Source: Mycolicibacterium sp. YH-1
Lineage (GTDB): Bacteria > Actinomycetota > Actinomycetes > Mycobacteriales > Mycobacteriaceae
DNA length: 64,000 bases
Reading direction: 5' to 3'
Assembly (NCBI RefSeq): GCF_022557175.1
Contig: NZ_CP092915.1
Span: forward strand, 5,518,001 to 5,582,000
Positions 37,893 to 46,615 of the stretch are shown here, piece by piece. A program made the position numbers and the translations under genes. Under the pieces are notes generated by a model. The model had not been told where the DNA came from. It saw only the letters and a list, made by a program, of their open reading frames with translations, and ran no database searches. Positions within the stretch are counted from its first letter, which is position 1, and each line of letters begins with the position of its first letter.

Positions 37893-38266
37893 TAGCTCTT
37901 CTCCTTCTTGGCGCCGTAACGGCTGCGGGCCTGCTTGCGGTTCTTCACGCCCTGGGTGTCGAGCGAGCCACGGATGATCTTGTAGCGCACACCGGGGAGG
38001 TCCTTCACACGACCACCACGCACCAGCACCATCGAGTGCTCCTGCAGGTTGTGACCCTCACCCGGGATGTAGGCGGTGACCTCGACCGCGCTGGTCAGCT
38101 TCACGCGCGCAACCTTGCGAAGTGCCGAGTTCGGCTTCTTCGGGGTGGTGGTGTACACGCGAGTGCACACGCCGCGACGCTGCGGACTGCCCTTGAGTGC
38201 CGCGGTCTTGACCTTGGCGATCTTGTCGCGGCGACCCTTGCGGACCAGCTGGTTGATGGTTGGCAT
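37892..38266 (-). CDS. rpsL: 30S ribosomal protein S12
   Basis: The 124-residue S12 begins [15 protein letters not shown] and carries [16 protein letters not shown] and [27 protein letters not shown], the two loops of the decoding centre. Lys43 (TTPKKPN) and Lys88 (VKDLPG), sites of streptomycin-resistance changes in mycobacteria, appear as the wild-type lysines. ATG 38266 sets the family start; longer readings are spurious. Confidence 0.98.
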   Translation of the reverse strand: MPTINQLVRKGRRDKIAKVKTAALKGSPQRRGVCTRVYTTTPKKPNSALRKVARVKLTSAVEVTAYIPGEGHNLQEHSMVLVRGGRVKDLPGVRYKIIRGSLDTQGVKNRKQARSRYGAKKEKS

Positions 38267-38431
38267 GTACCGGCTTTCTGTGTTGCTACTGGTTGCTACG
38301 TGTAACGCTGTCATCTTCAAGTTTGTGTACTGCGGTTTCACACCCCGCCGCTACCCCGCGACCGGGCGTGTCGCACGCGCCCCCGCATCGATTTCTCCGA
38401 TGCATAGTGGACATGCGAATTGGCCCGGCGT

Positions 38432-38445
38432 GCAGGCATGCCTGC
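38432..38445. promoter_or_regulatory. Perfect 14-bp palindrome between tetR and rpsL
   Basis: GCAGGCATGCCTGC is self-complementary and extends to 20 bp (38429-38448) with one mismatched pair. It lies 166 bp upstream of rpsL and about 105 bp downstream of the TetR gene. It may be an operator or a weak terminator. Confidence 0.35.
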
Positions 38446-38550
38446 GCGTATTACAGCCGCAAGCGCCTTGGCCAGGCACGAGGGACCACGATACCCGCCC
38501 GCGGTGGCGCAGGTCAAAGCGCGCCGGAGTGCCCCCGCCCGACCGGGCCG

Positions 38551-39162
38551 TCAGCGCCTCTCCATGCCTGCTGCCAGCCGCAACACCATATCGGTGAAGA
38601 CGGCGTCGGTATCGATGTCGTCCATGACCCCGGTCATCTCCAACAATACGAAGCCGTGCAAGGCCGACCAGAACTCCAGCGCCGAGTAGAACGCGTTCTC
38701 GTCATCCAACCCGTAGGACATCAGGACCTGGATGACCGGCCCTGCCGCGGCACGTGTCGCTGCCGTGTACTCGGGGTCATCGCCGCCGAACGGCATCCGG
38801 GTGAACGCCGAATAGCGTCCCGGATGGTGGTGGGCGTAGCTGCGGTACGCGCTCGCCATGGTGACTACGGCGTCGTCGCGGGTGCGTCCATCACCGACGG
38901 TGTTGAGCATCCCGATGAGGTCGTCGACGACGCGCATCCGAACTGTCCTGCGCAGGTCATCGAGGCTGTGCACATGGTTGTAGAGCGACGGACCCTTGGT
39001 GCCGAGCTGGTTGGCAAGGGCGTTGATGGTCAAAGCATCCCAGCCGTCGCGGTCGAGGAAGGTCAGGGCGGCGTTCACGATGGCGTCGCGGCTGAGCTTC
39101 GTGGTCCGCGCCGGCGGCCTGACGCGCCCGCCCACGGTGAGGGGCTCCGGCCGACCTGCCAT
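38551..39162 (-). CDS. TetR-family transcriptional regulator
   Basis: The 203-residue protein has the HTH segment LSRDAIVNAALTFLDRDGWDALTINALANQLGTKGPSLYNHV and a C-terminal TetR_C domain containing HPGRYSAFTRMPFGGDD. The SLYNHV ending resembles the TetR/AcrR class with WHG-type ligand domains. ATG 39162 has GAAGGA 10 bases upstream. Its targets are not obvious: the neighbours are rpsL and DUF3558 lipoproteins on the same strand. Confidence 0.88.
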   Translation of the reverse strand: MAGRPEPLTVGGRVRPPARTTKLSRDAIVNAALTFLDRDGWDALTINALANQLGTKGPSLYNHVHSLDDLRRTVRMRVVDDLIGMLNTVGDGRTRDDAVVTMASAYRSYAHHHPGRYSAFTRMPFGGDDPEYTAATRAAAGPVIQVLMSYGLDDENAFYSALEFWSALHGFVLLEMTGVMDDIDTDAVFTDMVLRLAAGMERR

Positions 39163-39254
39163 GTGTGCCATTTCCTTCGGTTGATTCTGGCCCTGGTGCT
39201 CGCTTCCACGAACTTGGGTGACTAATGACTCTAACCGGAAACACGCCCCACAGG

Positions 39255-39803
39255 TCAGTTCACACGGTCCTGACTGCGCTGGGCGAGTTGCTCGGCGACC
39301 ACGCACAGATCCGGCAGCATCCCGGGGTTCATCGTCTGGATCGACCAGGTGATGACGTCCTGGCCCTTGGTCACGTAGATGCTGCAGGCGTTGTCATCGT
39401 GGGCCTTGAACCCCTTGTTGCCGTCCAGCGACATCTCGGTGAGCTCGCGTCCGGCGCTGCGCTCCAGTGTGCGCTCGGTATCCAGGTCGCTGCCGCGGTA
39501 CCACCACGTGGAGATCCCCATGCCGACGCCGAAAGTGCCGATGACGGTGTTCTCCTGCCAGAAGCAGCCCGAGTCGTTGTCCACCACCTTCGTGAACGAC
39601 GTGGCGCCGACCGCCTTCGCGATGTCGGCATCGGTCACGCCATTGCAGTCCATGGCACGAAACCCCGGACCTGCCGGGGCGGTGGGGGGCGGCGACTCCG
39701 GGGCAGGCGCCGAGCCACAGCCGGCGAGCGCCGCGACTGCCAAGACTGCGCCCACCAGCGCGCTGACGGCGCGGGTGGCGCGCGGCGGCATTACGGGCGC
39801 CAT
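39255..39803 (-). CDS. DUF3558 lipoprotein, second of a pair
   Basis: The 182-residue protein has a signal peptide with lipobox ALAGCGS and a mature DUF3558-like domain with paired cysteines (MDCNGVTDADI, GCFWQENT, NACSIYV, LPDLCVVAEQL). DUF3558 proteins are mycobacterial surface lipoproteins of unknown role. ATG 39803 overlaps the upstream gene stop by one base (TGATG), so the pair is co-translated. Confidence 0.82.
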   Translation of the reverse strand: MAPVMPPRATRAVSALVGAVLAVAALAGCGSAPAPESPPPTAPAGPGFRAMDCNGVTDADIAKAVGATSFTKVVDNDSGCFWQENTVIGTFGVGMGISTWWYRGSDLDTERTLERSAGRELTEMSLDGNKGFKAHDDNACSIYVTKGQDVITWSIQTMNPGMLPDLCVVAEQLAQRSQDRVN

Positions 39804-40336
39804 CACATGTCCGAGGACAGAGTGGCGGCCAGGAGCGTCTCGGCGTCCAGGCATGCCTCGGTCCCAACTCCGGGACGGAACTGCACCCACCAGGTCAGCA
39901 CACCGGTACCCGCAGCGGCCGTCGCCGCGCACGCCGCGGGATTGTCCTCGGTGGTGGCCGTGAAGGCGGGGTGGCGCTCGATGTCGGTATCAGCGACCCG
40001 TGCGCCGCGTTCGGTGGCCAGGTCGCGTTCGCGGTCCAGCGTGCCGGTCTCGAACCAGGAGAACACCACGTCAACCAGACCGCCCTGCCGGACCAACACG
40101 TATTGGCAAACCGCGCCGCTATACGGTCGCACGACACTCTCGGCCCGCAGCGTGTCCTGGACGGTGCTGTCGAGCAGGAACCCGCAGCGGTCATCGACAT
40201 AGCCGTAGCTTCGCTCGGGGTCGGGGACGGCGGCTGTGGACCGTCGCGCGGCCCCGTCGACGGTCTGCGTGCACGCCGCGGCGGTGACAGTCATAGTGAC
40301 CGCCACAACAGCTAACGTCCTGGACCGCCATCGCAT
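39803..40336 (-). CDS. DUF3558 lipoprotein, first of a pair
   Basis: The 177-residue protein reads MRWRSRTLAVVAVTMTVTAA followed by Cys, a compact lipoprotein signal, from ATG 40336. The mature part has the DUF3558 pattern (DDRCGFLL, GAVCQYVLVRQ, PAACAAT, GTEACLDAETLLA). It is similar in layout to the downstream gene, suggesting tandem duplication and divergence. Function unknown; a cell-envelope location is likely. Confidence 0.8.
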   Translation of the reverse strand: MRWRSRTLAVVAVTMTVTAAACTQTVDGAARRSTAAVPDPERSYGYVDDRCGFLLDSTVQDTLRAESVVRPYSGAVCQYVLVRQGGLVDVVFSWFETGTLDRERDLATERGARVADTDIERHPAFTATTEDNPAACAATAAAGTGVLTWWVQFRPGVGTEACLDAETLLAATLSSDM

Positions 40337-40480
40337 CGGCGTCCACGCTACCCAGGGCTCGCTACCGGGGCGACTCATCCAATCAGCGCGACTGGCATCA
40401 AACCGACGAAGTGTTGCCACCAGCGCATCCCGGCGACGTAGGCTGCCATGATCCGTACCGCTACGAGGGGGACCACCGTG

Positions 40481-40855
40481 ATGTTCAAGACGCTTGGCGG
40501 GTCACTGGCGACGTGCGTTATCGCACTCCCGATGGCGTTGGCCGTCGGGGCCCCGGTGGCGCAGGCCAAGAACGGTGATACCCACGTCACGGGTCAGGGC
40601 ATCACCCAGACGCTGGACTGCAACGAGTCCGCGCTGCTGGTGACGGGAACCGGGAACTACGTCACCGCCAAGGGAACCTGCTGGGGCATAGCGGTTCAGG
40701 GCTCCTCCAACATCGTCATCGCCGACAACGTCATCAACGACATCACCGTCTACGGATACGACCAGACGGTGCTGTTCCACAACGGCGATCCGCTGATGTG
40801 GGACCGCGGACGCGAACTCGGGATGACCAACCGCATCGACCGCGTTCCCGCGTAG
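40481..40855 (+). CDS. Secreted DUF3060 protein
   Basis: The 124-residue protein has a signal peptide ending VAQAKNG and a mature DUF3060 repeat-like region (LLVTGTGNYVTAKGTCWGIAVQGSSNIVIADNVI...). The spaced G-x-x-N pattern suggests a short beta-helix. ATG 40481 follows GAGGGGG at 9-base spacing; ATG 40448 is the alternative. The next gene is a paralogue. Function unknown. Confidence 0.82.
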   Translation: MFKTLGGSLATCVIALPMALAVGAPVAQAKNGDTHVTGQGITQTLDCNESALLVTGTGNYVTAKGTCWGIAVQGSSNIVIADNVINDITVYGYDQTVLFHNGDPLMWDRGRELGMTNRIDRVPA

Positions 40856-40908
40856 TCTGGCAGCGGCGCCGAATCGACGCCGCAATAGCCCGACGAAGCG
40901 AGGGAACC

Positions 40909-41319
40909 ATGCGTGCGCGTTACCGCGGTCTGGTCAGTGCAATCGGTGCGACCGCCGCCCTCGTGATTCTGACCGGCTGCGGATCAGACAGCACGGACAC
41001 CAACGCGCCATCGATCACGGCAGGCACCTCCGGCGCCCAGATCGAGATCGGAAACACCATCAACTACGGCTCGTTCGGGACGACGGCCGATATCGACTGC
41101 GCCGACGGCAAGTCCCTCAATGTCGGTGGTTCGAATAACACGCTGACCGTCAAGGGAACCTGCGCCAGCGTGAACATCGGCGGCGCGGACAACAAGATCA
41201 CGTTCGAGACGGTGAACGACAGCATCAGCGTCGTCGGCCTGAACAACACGGTCAGCTACAAGGCCGGCGATCCCAAGGTCGACGACCGAGGCAGCGGCAA
41301 CAAGATCACGAAGGGCTGA
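40909..41319 (+). CDS. DUF3060 lipoprotein
   Basis: The 136-residue protein has lipobox LTGCGSD and a DUF3060 domain (LNVGGSNNTLTVKGTC, VNIGGADNKITF, ISVVGLNNTVSYKAGDP), with the same repeated G-x-N-N-x-(V/I) strands as its neighbour. GAGGGAA precedes ATG 40909. It is the membrane-anchored partner of the secreted form upstream, 53 bp away. Confidence 0.82.
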   Translation: MRARYRGLVSAIGATAALVILTGCGSDSTDTNAPSITAGTSGAQIEIGNTINYGSFGTTADIDCADGKSLNVGGSNNTLTVKGTCASVNIGGADNKITFETVNDSISVVGLNNTVSYKAGDPKVDDRGSGNKITKG

Positions 41320-41357
41320 TCCGCACCATCGGTGACGATCCCGATCGGTGCAGGGCG

Positions 41358-42521
41358 TCAGAAGATCTGGCGGTAGAGGTCGACGATCTCCTCGCGCGTC
41401 GGTATCCGCGGGTTGTTGTCAGGGGATCCGGAGGCCAGCGCTTGAACCGCCATCGTGTCCAGCTGCGCCTCCCAATCCGCCTTGCCGATGCCATACGACC
41501 GTGGCGTTGGGACTTCCACATCGGTGCACAGCTGCTGCAGTTCGGTCACCAAAGCGCTTGCCGCCTTGGCATTGTCGACGGATTCTGCAACGACCCCCAT
41601 AGCCTTCGCGCAGTCTGAGTACCTGTCGATCGCCGCGTCGATCGAGAACTCGGTGACCGCCGGCAGGAGCATCGCGTTGGAAAGGCCGTGTGCGACATGG
41701 AAGTGCCCACCGATGGGACGGCTCATCCCGTGCACCAACGCGACGCTGGAATTCGAGAACGCCATCCCCGCCTGTGTTGACGCCAGCATCATCGCCTCGC
41801 GGGCCTCACGGTCCGCTCCGTCTGCGTACGCGCGTCGAAGGTGCAACGAGATCGACCGCATGGCGGCCAAGGCGAGCGCGTCTGTGAACGCGCTGGCGCG
41901 CCGGCTCACATAAGCCTCGATGGCGTGAGTGAGCGCATCGACCCCGGTGTCCGCGGTCAGACGAGCCGGCATCGACACCGTCAGCTCGAAGTCCACGATC
42001 ATCGCGACCGGCAGGAACGACAATCCGGGACAGAGCATCTTCTCGTCAGTTCGGCCGTCGGTTATCACGGTGAATTGAGTTGCCTCCGAGCCACTTCCGG
42101 ACGTCGTCGGCACGGCGACGATCGGAAGTGCCGGACCCATGTAGCTGCTGGGGGCCTTGAAGGACGAAATCTCCCCGCCGCTGACCGATAGCACCGCCAG
42201 CGCCTTGGCGGTGTCCATCGGGCTGCCCCCGCCGAAACCGATGATTCCGTCGGCGCCGTGTGCACGAACGAGTGCCAGTCCGTCCTCGAGTGAGGCGACT
42301 GTCGGGTCAGGCACGGTCTCGGCGAAGACTGCCGGCTCAGATCCCGCTGCCTGCAGGATCTTAACGAGGCGCTCAGTCTGCCCAGTCTCGGTGAGGTACT
42401 GATCGGTGACCAGTACCGGCCTGGCGATGCCTAGTTGAGCGACAACGGATCCGAGGTCATCGATCGCCCCGGCACCGAACTTGGCGAAACGGGGCAGGGC
42501 GATGTTGATGGCGGCAGTCAT
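41358..42521 (-). CDS. Iron-containing alcohol dehydrogenase
   Basis: The 387-residue group III dehydrogenase has the NAD-binding GFGGGSPMDTAKALA and the metal-binding helices DTGVDALTHAIEAYVS and MSRPIGGHFHVAHGLSNAMLLP. Such enzymes oxidise primary alcohols or lactaldehyde, or act as maleylacetate reductases. It is divergent from the LysR gene across 80 bp and likely controlled by it. ATG 42521 or 42527 may be used. Confidence 0.92.
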   Translation of the reverse strand: MTAAINIALPRFAKFGAGAIDDLGSVVAQLGIARPVLVTDQYLTETGQTERLVKILQAAGSEPAVFAETVPDPTVASLEDGLALVRAHGADGIIGFGGGSPMDTAKALAVLSVSGGEISSFKAPSSYMGPALPIVAVPTTSGSGSEATQFTVITDGRTDEKMLCPGLSFLPVAMIVDFELTVSMPARLTADTGVDALTHAIEAYVSRRASAFTDALALAAMRSISLHLRRAYADGADREAREAMMLASTQAGMAFSNSSVALVHGMSRPIGGHFHVAHGLSNAMLLPAVTEFSIDAAIDRYSDCAKAMGVVAESVDNAKAASALVTELQQLCTDVEVPTPRSYGIGKADWEAQLDTMAVQALASGSPDNNPRIPTREEIVDLYRQIF

Positions 42522-42577
42522 GCCCATATGATCGAATCTCGTTCATGCACCAGTCAATGGCGAATCCCGCACTGTAC

Positions 42578-42593
42578 CGTGCGATTTTGCACG
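42578..42593. promoter_or_regulatory. Candidate LysR-type site
   Basis: CGTGC-GATTTT-GCACG is a dyad 15 bp upstream of the LysR start and 57 bp from the dehydrogenase start, in the shared promoter region. A further GCAC lies just upstream. Position supports autoregulation. Confidence 0.4.
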
Positions 42594-42607
42594 TGTAGGT
42601 TGGGGGC

Positions 42608-43501
42608 ATGTTCAGTGCGGACAATCTGCGCTTCTTCCTCGAGGTCGCACGTACCGGGCGACTCAATGAGGCCGCCCGCAATCTGGCTGTGGATCACACG
42701 ACGGTCGGGCGGCGGATCACCACACTCGAGAAATCGTTGGGAGAACGGCTATTTGACCGGTCTCCGGGAGGGTGGCAGCTGACTGAGGCGGGCGCGGATC
42801 TACTTCCGCGTGCGGAGTCGGTGGAATCTGCCGTCATTGCGGCGTACGACGCTCGGATATCCGGCGCAGGACCGTTGACCGGCACGGTCCGAATAGTGAC
42901 TCCCGATGGCTTCGGCGCATTCGTCGTCGCACCGCAGCTCGTCGAACTGCGACGCAGGCATCCCCATCTCGATGTCGAACTCGTCACCGCGACCGAGCAC
43001 GGCTCACTGTCCGCGCGCCACTTCGATGTCGCGGTCACGCTCGAAGAGCCCCCGCCGCGGTCCGTCCATGTTCAGCAGCTGGCCAGTTACTACCTACGCC
43101 TGTACGCCGCCGAGGAGTACCTCGCTGCGGCGTCGCCGATATCGGAGTTGGCGGACCTGAAGAACCACACCCTGATCTGGTACATCGACGCCCTGCTCGA
43201 CGTGGCGCCGCTGCGCATCCTCGAGTCGCTGCCCCACAAGCAACGAGTCGCCATTCAAACCAACAACATCACCGGCCATTGGACCGCAGCCCGCAGCGGT
43301 CTGGGCATCGCCCCGCTACCGCAGTATGTGGGTGAGCCAGACGAGTCGTTGAGAGCTGTTCTGCCGGAATCATTCTCGGTTCGCCGCAACTACTGGCTGG
43401 TCATTCCGCGGGAACTACGCCAGGTTGGCCGAGTACGCGCCGTCGCGCAGTTCCTTCGCGCGTCGGTGACGTCCAGCCCCTACCTGGCCCAAGGGCAGTA
43501 G
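42608..43501 (+). CDS. LysR-family transcriptional regulator
   Basis: The 297-residue protein has the LysR winged HTH (LRFFLEVARTGRLNEAARNLAVDHTTVGRRITTLEKSLGERLFDR) and a C-terminal substrate-binding domain. The DHTTVGRRI variant is common in a subgroup related to regulators of aldehyde or alcohol genes. It probably activates the divergent alcohol dehydrogenase in response to its substrate; it converges on the amidase gene. Confidence 0.92.
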   Translation: MFSADNLRFFLEVARTGRLNEAARNLAVDHTTVGRRITTLEKSLGERLFDRSPGGWQLTEAGADLLPRAESVESAVIAAYDARISGAGPLTGTVRIVTPDGFGAFVVAPQLVELRRRHPHLDVELVTATEHGSLSARHFDVAVTLEEPPPRSVHVQQLASYYLRLYAAEEYLAAASPISELADLKNHTLIWYIDALLDVAPLRILESLPHKQRVAIQTNNITGHWTAARSGLGIAPLPQYVGEPDESLRAVLPESFSVRRNYWLVIPRELRQVGRVRAVAQFLRASVTSSPYLAQGQ

Positions 43502-43507
43502 CGAGGA

Positions 43508-44926
43508 TCAGACGGCGGGGTGTCGTTTGTTCCACGGCGTAACCGCCTGGAGGGCACCCACGATGTCGACGAGCCTGCGCTCCTCGAACGCACTGCCGAC
43601 CATCTGCAATCCGACGGGAAACGGATGCCCAGCCTCGGTGGTGGTGAAGCCGCCGGGGAAGGTGATCGTCGGGAGCTGCGACAGGGTGAACGGAACGGTG
43701 AACCGGTGCACCCCTGCGGTCGTCTCATCGTCCATGCGGACCATCTTCTCGACCGTCGGCGCGATGAAGGACATCGCGGGAATCAGCGCCGCGTCCACGT
43801 GGCCGAGAACCTCCTCCATCCGTGCCTTGAACACCAGCCGCCGCTGCAGGAGCACGTCGTAGGCGATACCGGACATACCGATCCCGAGTTCGATCAGTTC
43901 GCGCAGCGCCGGGCCATAGGTGTCCTTGTGCACGGGGTACAGATCCCGGTGAGCACGCGCGGTCTGCACGGCGCACACGCCGAACCAGTCGGTGATGGCC
44001 TCAGTCGGATCGGGCAGGGTGATAGGTATCAACTCAGCGCCGAGGTCGCGCAGCGTCTGCTCCGCCTCCCGGTGCGCATTCTCGACGTCCAGGCTGACAT
44101 CGCGATAGCTCCATTCGGGGTCGACACCAATCCGGACGCCCGACAGGGACGCCGGTGGCTGCGTGTCGAATCCGGGCACTGGCCGCAACGAGGCCGTCGG
44201 ATCGCGCGGATCCGCACCGGCGATCGCGCCGAGCACCAGTCCGGCGTCCCGCGCAGATCGACAGATCGGGCCGACGTGGTCCAGCGTCGCCGCGAGTTCC
44301 ACGACACCAGCCCGGCTCACCCGACCCCACGTCGGCTTCAGACCCGTCGCGCCATTTGACGCCGACGGCATACGGATCGAACCGCCCGTGTCGGAGCCGA
44401 GAGCGCCGAAGCACAGGCCTGCGACTGGAGCCACGCCACTGCCACTCGAGGAGACACCGACCCAACGGTTGGGATCCCAGGGGTTCAGGGGCGCCTTGAA
44501 CGGGGGCGTGTGCTCGGTGTACACACCCTCGGTGGTGTGCACCTTGCCCATGATGACCGCACCGGCCTGCTCGAGCCTCTCCACAACCGTCGCGGAGGTG
44601 GCCGCCACCTGCCCCGCGCGGGCCGCCATTCCGGCTTCGGTGCGCCACCCGGCCTTGTCGTAGATGTCCTTGATGGCCAGCGGTATCCCGTCCAGGGGAC
44701 CACGTGCCGCGCCGGCCCTGCGTCGCTCGTCGGACTGTGCGGCTTGGGCCATGGCCTGTTCGGCGGCGACGAAAGCGTAGGACCCCAACCGCTGATCCAC
44801 TCCCGCGATTCTGTCCAGGGTCAGCTGGGTCAGCGCTTGTGCCGTGACGTCGCCGCCAGCCAGCAGATCCGCCACCTCGCAGATCTCAAGGTAGTGCAGA
44901 TCGTCGGTGGAGTTCTCATCGGTCAT
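43508..44926 (-). CDS. Amidase-signature enzyme
   Basis: The 472-residue amidase has the catalytic Lys in GIPLAIKDIYDKAG and the Ser-cis-Ser elements in SSSGSGVAPVAG and FGALGSDTGGSIRMPSASNG. It hydrolyses a linear amide or carbamate. It lies 39 bp after an NCS1 permease gene, so import of an amide, ureide or nucleobase-like compound followed by hydrolysis is inferred. Substrate not identifiable. Confidence 0.93.
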   Translation of the reverse strand: MTDENSTDDLHYLEICEVADLLAGGDVTAQALTQLTLDRIAGVDQRLGSYAFVAAEQAMAQAAQSDERRRAGAARGPLDGIPLAIKDIYDKAGWRTEAGMAARAGQVAATSATVVERLEQAGAVIMGKVHTTEGVYTEHTPPFKAPLNPWDPNRWVGVSSSGSGVAPVAGLCFGALGSDTGGSIRMPSASNGATGLKPTWGRVSRAGVVELAATLDHVGPICRSARDAGLVLGAIAGADPRDPTASLRPVPGFDTQPPASLSGVRIGVDPEWSYRDVSLDVENAHREAEQTLRDLGAELIPITLPDPTEAITDWFGVCAVQTARAHRDLYPVHKDTYGPALRELIELGIGMSGIAYDVLLQRRLVFKARMEEVLGHVDAALIPAMSFIAPTVEKMVRMDDETTAGVHRFTVPFTLSQLPTITFPGGFTTTEAGHPFPVGLQMVGSAFEERRLVDIVGALQAVTPWNKRHPAV

Positions 44927-44965
44927 ATCGTCAATCTCCCTACCGTAGACGCTGTTTCAGCAATA

Positions 44966-46426
44966 TCAGTCGACTGCATCTGCCACAACGACACGAGCGT
45001 CACGCTCGTCATCGTCGGCAGCCGCCGCGGGAGTACCGTACTGCGAGCCTCTGGTCAGCACGGTGAGCGGGATGTACACGATGGGCCCGACCAGCATCGC
45101 CGCGAATGAGGCGAAGTGCATCGGGTAGACGCCCAGGACACCCAGTGCGCCAACTGTCACGCCGGCCGCCAGCGCCGCCATGCCACACAGGTTCCAGTCC
45201 TTGACCCGGCCCTCTCGATACTCGATCTGGCTGCCCGGGGCAAGCTTCAGCAGCTTTCGACATACGAAGTAGTCACTGAGCAAGATGAAGATCCACGTGT
45301 TGGTCATGACACCCGTGACGGCGAGGAACTTGTCGGTGTACTGCAGGACATTGATCGGGTACAGCAACACACCGAGACCGACCAGAAGCACCATCCAGCA
45401 TTGCCGGCCAATGCGTTTGGGGGAAAGCACATCCCAGGCATTGGACAGCGCGAGAGAACCCGAATACAGATTCATCACGTTGATTCGCACCTGCGTCAGG
45501 ACCGCGAACACAACGCCGAGGACTCCCATCACGATCGCGAATATCAGGCCGGGATCGGTCGCAGCGAGTTCCTGCTCGGCCCGGGTCCCGTCGAAGTGGG
45601 AGATCATCGTGAAGCCGAGGAAGACACCGAACAGCATCACCACTGCGATCATCAGCAGCTCGACGAGCATCACTCCGGCTGTTCCGACGTACGAGACCGA
45701 TCGCTTCACGAAGCGTCCGTAATCGGTGGCGATCAGAGCCTGGAACACGACCTGACCATTTGCCAGGCTCAGTGCCTGCCACATGGCAGTCGCTGACACA
45801 CCGTCCTGCACGGCCCACTCCCCCGGGCCGACCAGCACGTAGCCGTTGGCCAACATCACCATGCCGATGACGAACAGGATCAGAAATATCGGCATCCCGA
45901 AGCGTTGCAGGATGTTCATGGAGTGCATACCGCGCCACGAGTAGTAGAGCGCGATGAGGGCGACGATTCCGAACACCACACTGGCGGCAGCGGAGTTGAT
46001 TGATATACCAGCGATCTCGCTGAGGCCATGCGAGACGATACTGCCCTCGAAAATGAAGTAGAAGACGTAGTTGACGGCGTAGACGAACGAGGCAATCGCA
46101 GAGCCTCGACCGCCGAAACCAAGCCCCCGAGAGAGAAGCGGCAGGGACAAGCCCTCCTGGCTCGCAATTCTCATCACCAGCGCTCCGACCACTGTCGCGC
46201 CGATGACCATGTAGGCGATCGGAACGAGCACCGTCGGCCACCCCACCAGGAAGCCCATCTGGCCGCCCAGCGCAAACCAGAACATCGCTGTCACATTCCC
46301 CGTGAGAACCAGGAGAATGGCCGGCCGGCGCCACCGCTGACTATCCGGGACCCGCGTGGTCGCGTAGCTCTCTATCTGATCATCAAGGCTGGTGGCCGGA
46401 CCCTGAAAGTAGTTACCGAAGCTCAA
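44966..46426 (-). CDS. NCS1-family permease (cytosine/purine/hydantoin type)
   Basis: The 486-residue protein has about 12 helices, an N-terminal NYFQGPATSLDDQIESYATTRVP cap and the NCS1-type LLVLTGNVTAMFWFALGGQMG segment. NCS1 carriers move nucleobases, allantoin or hydantoins with H+ or Na+. It is first in an operon with the amidase. A 22-bp palindrome lies 86 bp upstream. Confidence 0.9.
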   Translation of the reverse strand: MSFGNYFQGPATSLDDQIESYATTRVPDSQRWRRPAILLVLTGNVTAMFWFALGGQMGFLVGWPTVLVPIAYMVIGATVVGALVMRIASQEGLSLPLLSRGLGFGGRGSAIASFVYAVNYVFYFIFEGSIVSHGLSEIAGISINSAAASVVFGIVALIALYYSWRGMHSMNILQRFGMPIFLILFVIGMVMLANGYVLVGPGEWAVQDGVSATAMWQALSLANGQVVFQALIATDYGRFVKRSVSYVGTAGVMLVELLMIAVVMLFGVFLGFTMISHFDGTRAEQELAATDPGLIFAIVMGVLGVVFAVLTQVRINVMNLYSGSLALSNAWDVLSPKRIGRQCWMVLLVGLGVLLYPINVLQYTDKFLAVTGVMTNTWIFILLSDYFVCRKLLKLAPGSQIEYREGRVKDWNLCGMAALAAGVTVGALGVLGVYPMHFASFAAMLVGPIVYIPLTVLTRGSQYGTPAAAADDDERDARVVVADAVD

Positions 46427-46511
46427 CGAATAAATCCCTTCTCACCGTCACCACGGGACCGATGACGAAATGCACGCTGCCGCAACGTCCGTCAAACAGG
46501 GACTCCGGCAC

Positions 46512-46533
46512 GAACACATCTAGTGATGTGTTC
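46512..46533. promoter_or_regulatory. Operator-like 22-bp palindrome upstream of NCS1 permease
   Basis: GAACACATC-TAGT-GATGTGTTC is a perfect 9-bp dyad. It lies in the control region of the permease-amidase operon; no regulator is adjacent to this end. Confidence 0.55.
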
Positions 46534-46585
46534 TACATCTCAGCCGCAGAGCAGCCATACGTCAACGGACAGTACTGCAGTCCGT

Positions 46586-46601
46586 CGTGCAGAAATGCAC
46601 G
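46586..46601 (-). terminator. Short GAAA-loop hairpin after the crotonase operon
   Basis: CGTGCA-GAAA-TGCACG forms a 6-bp stem with a stable tetraloop 15 bp beyond the end of the last crotonase gene. It may terminate the acyl-CoA operon. Confidence 0.35.
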
Positions 46602-46615
46602 GCCACGGGCCAGAG

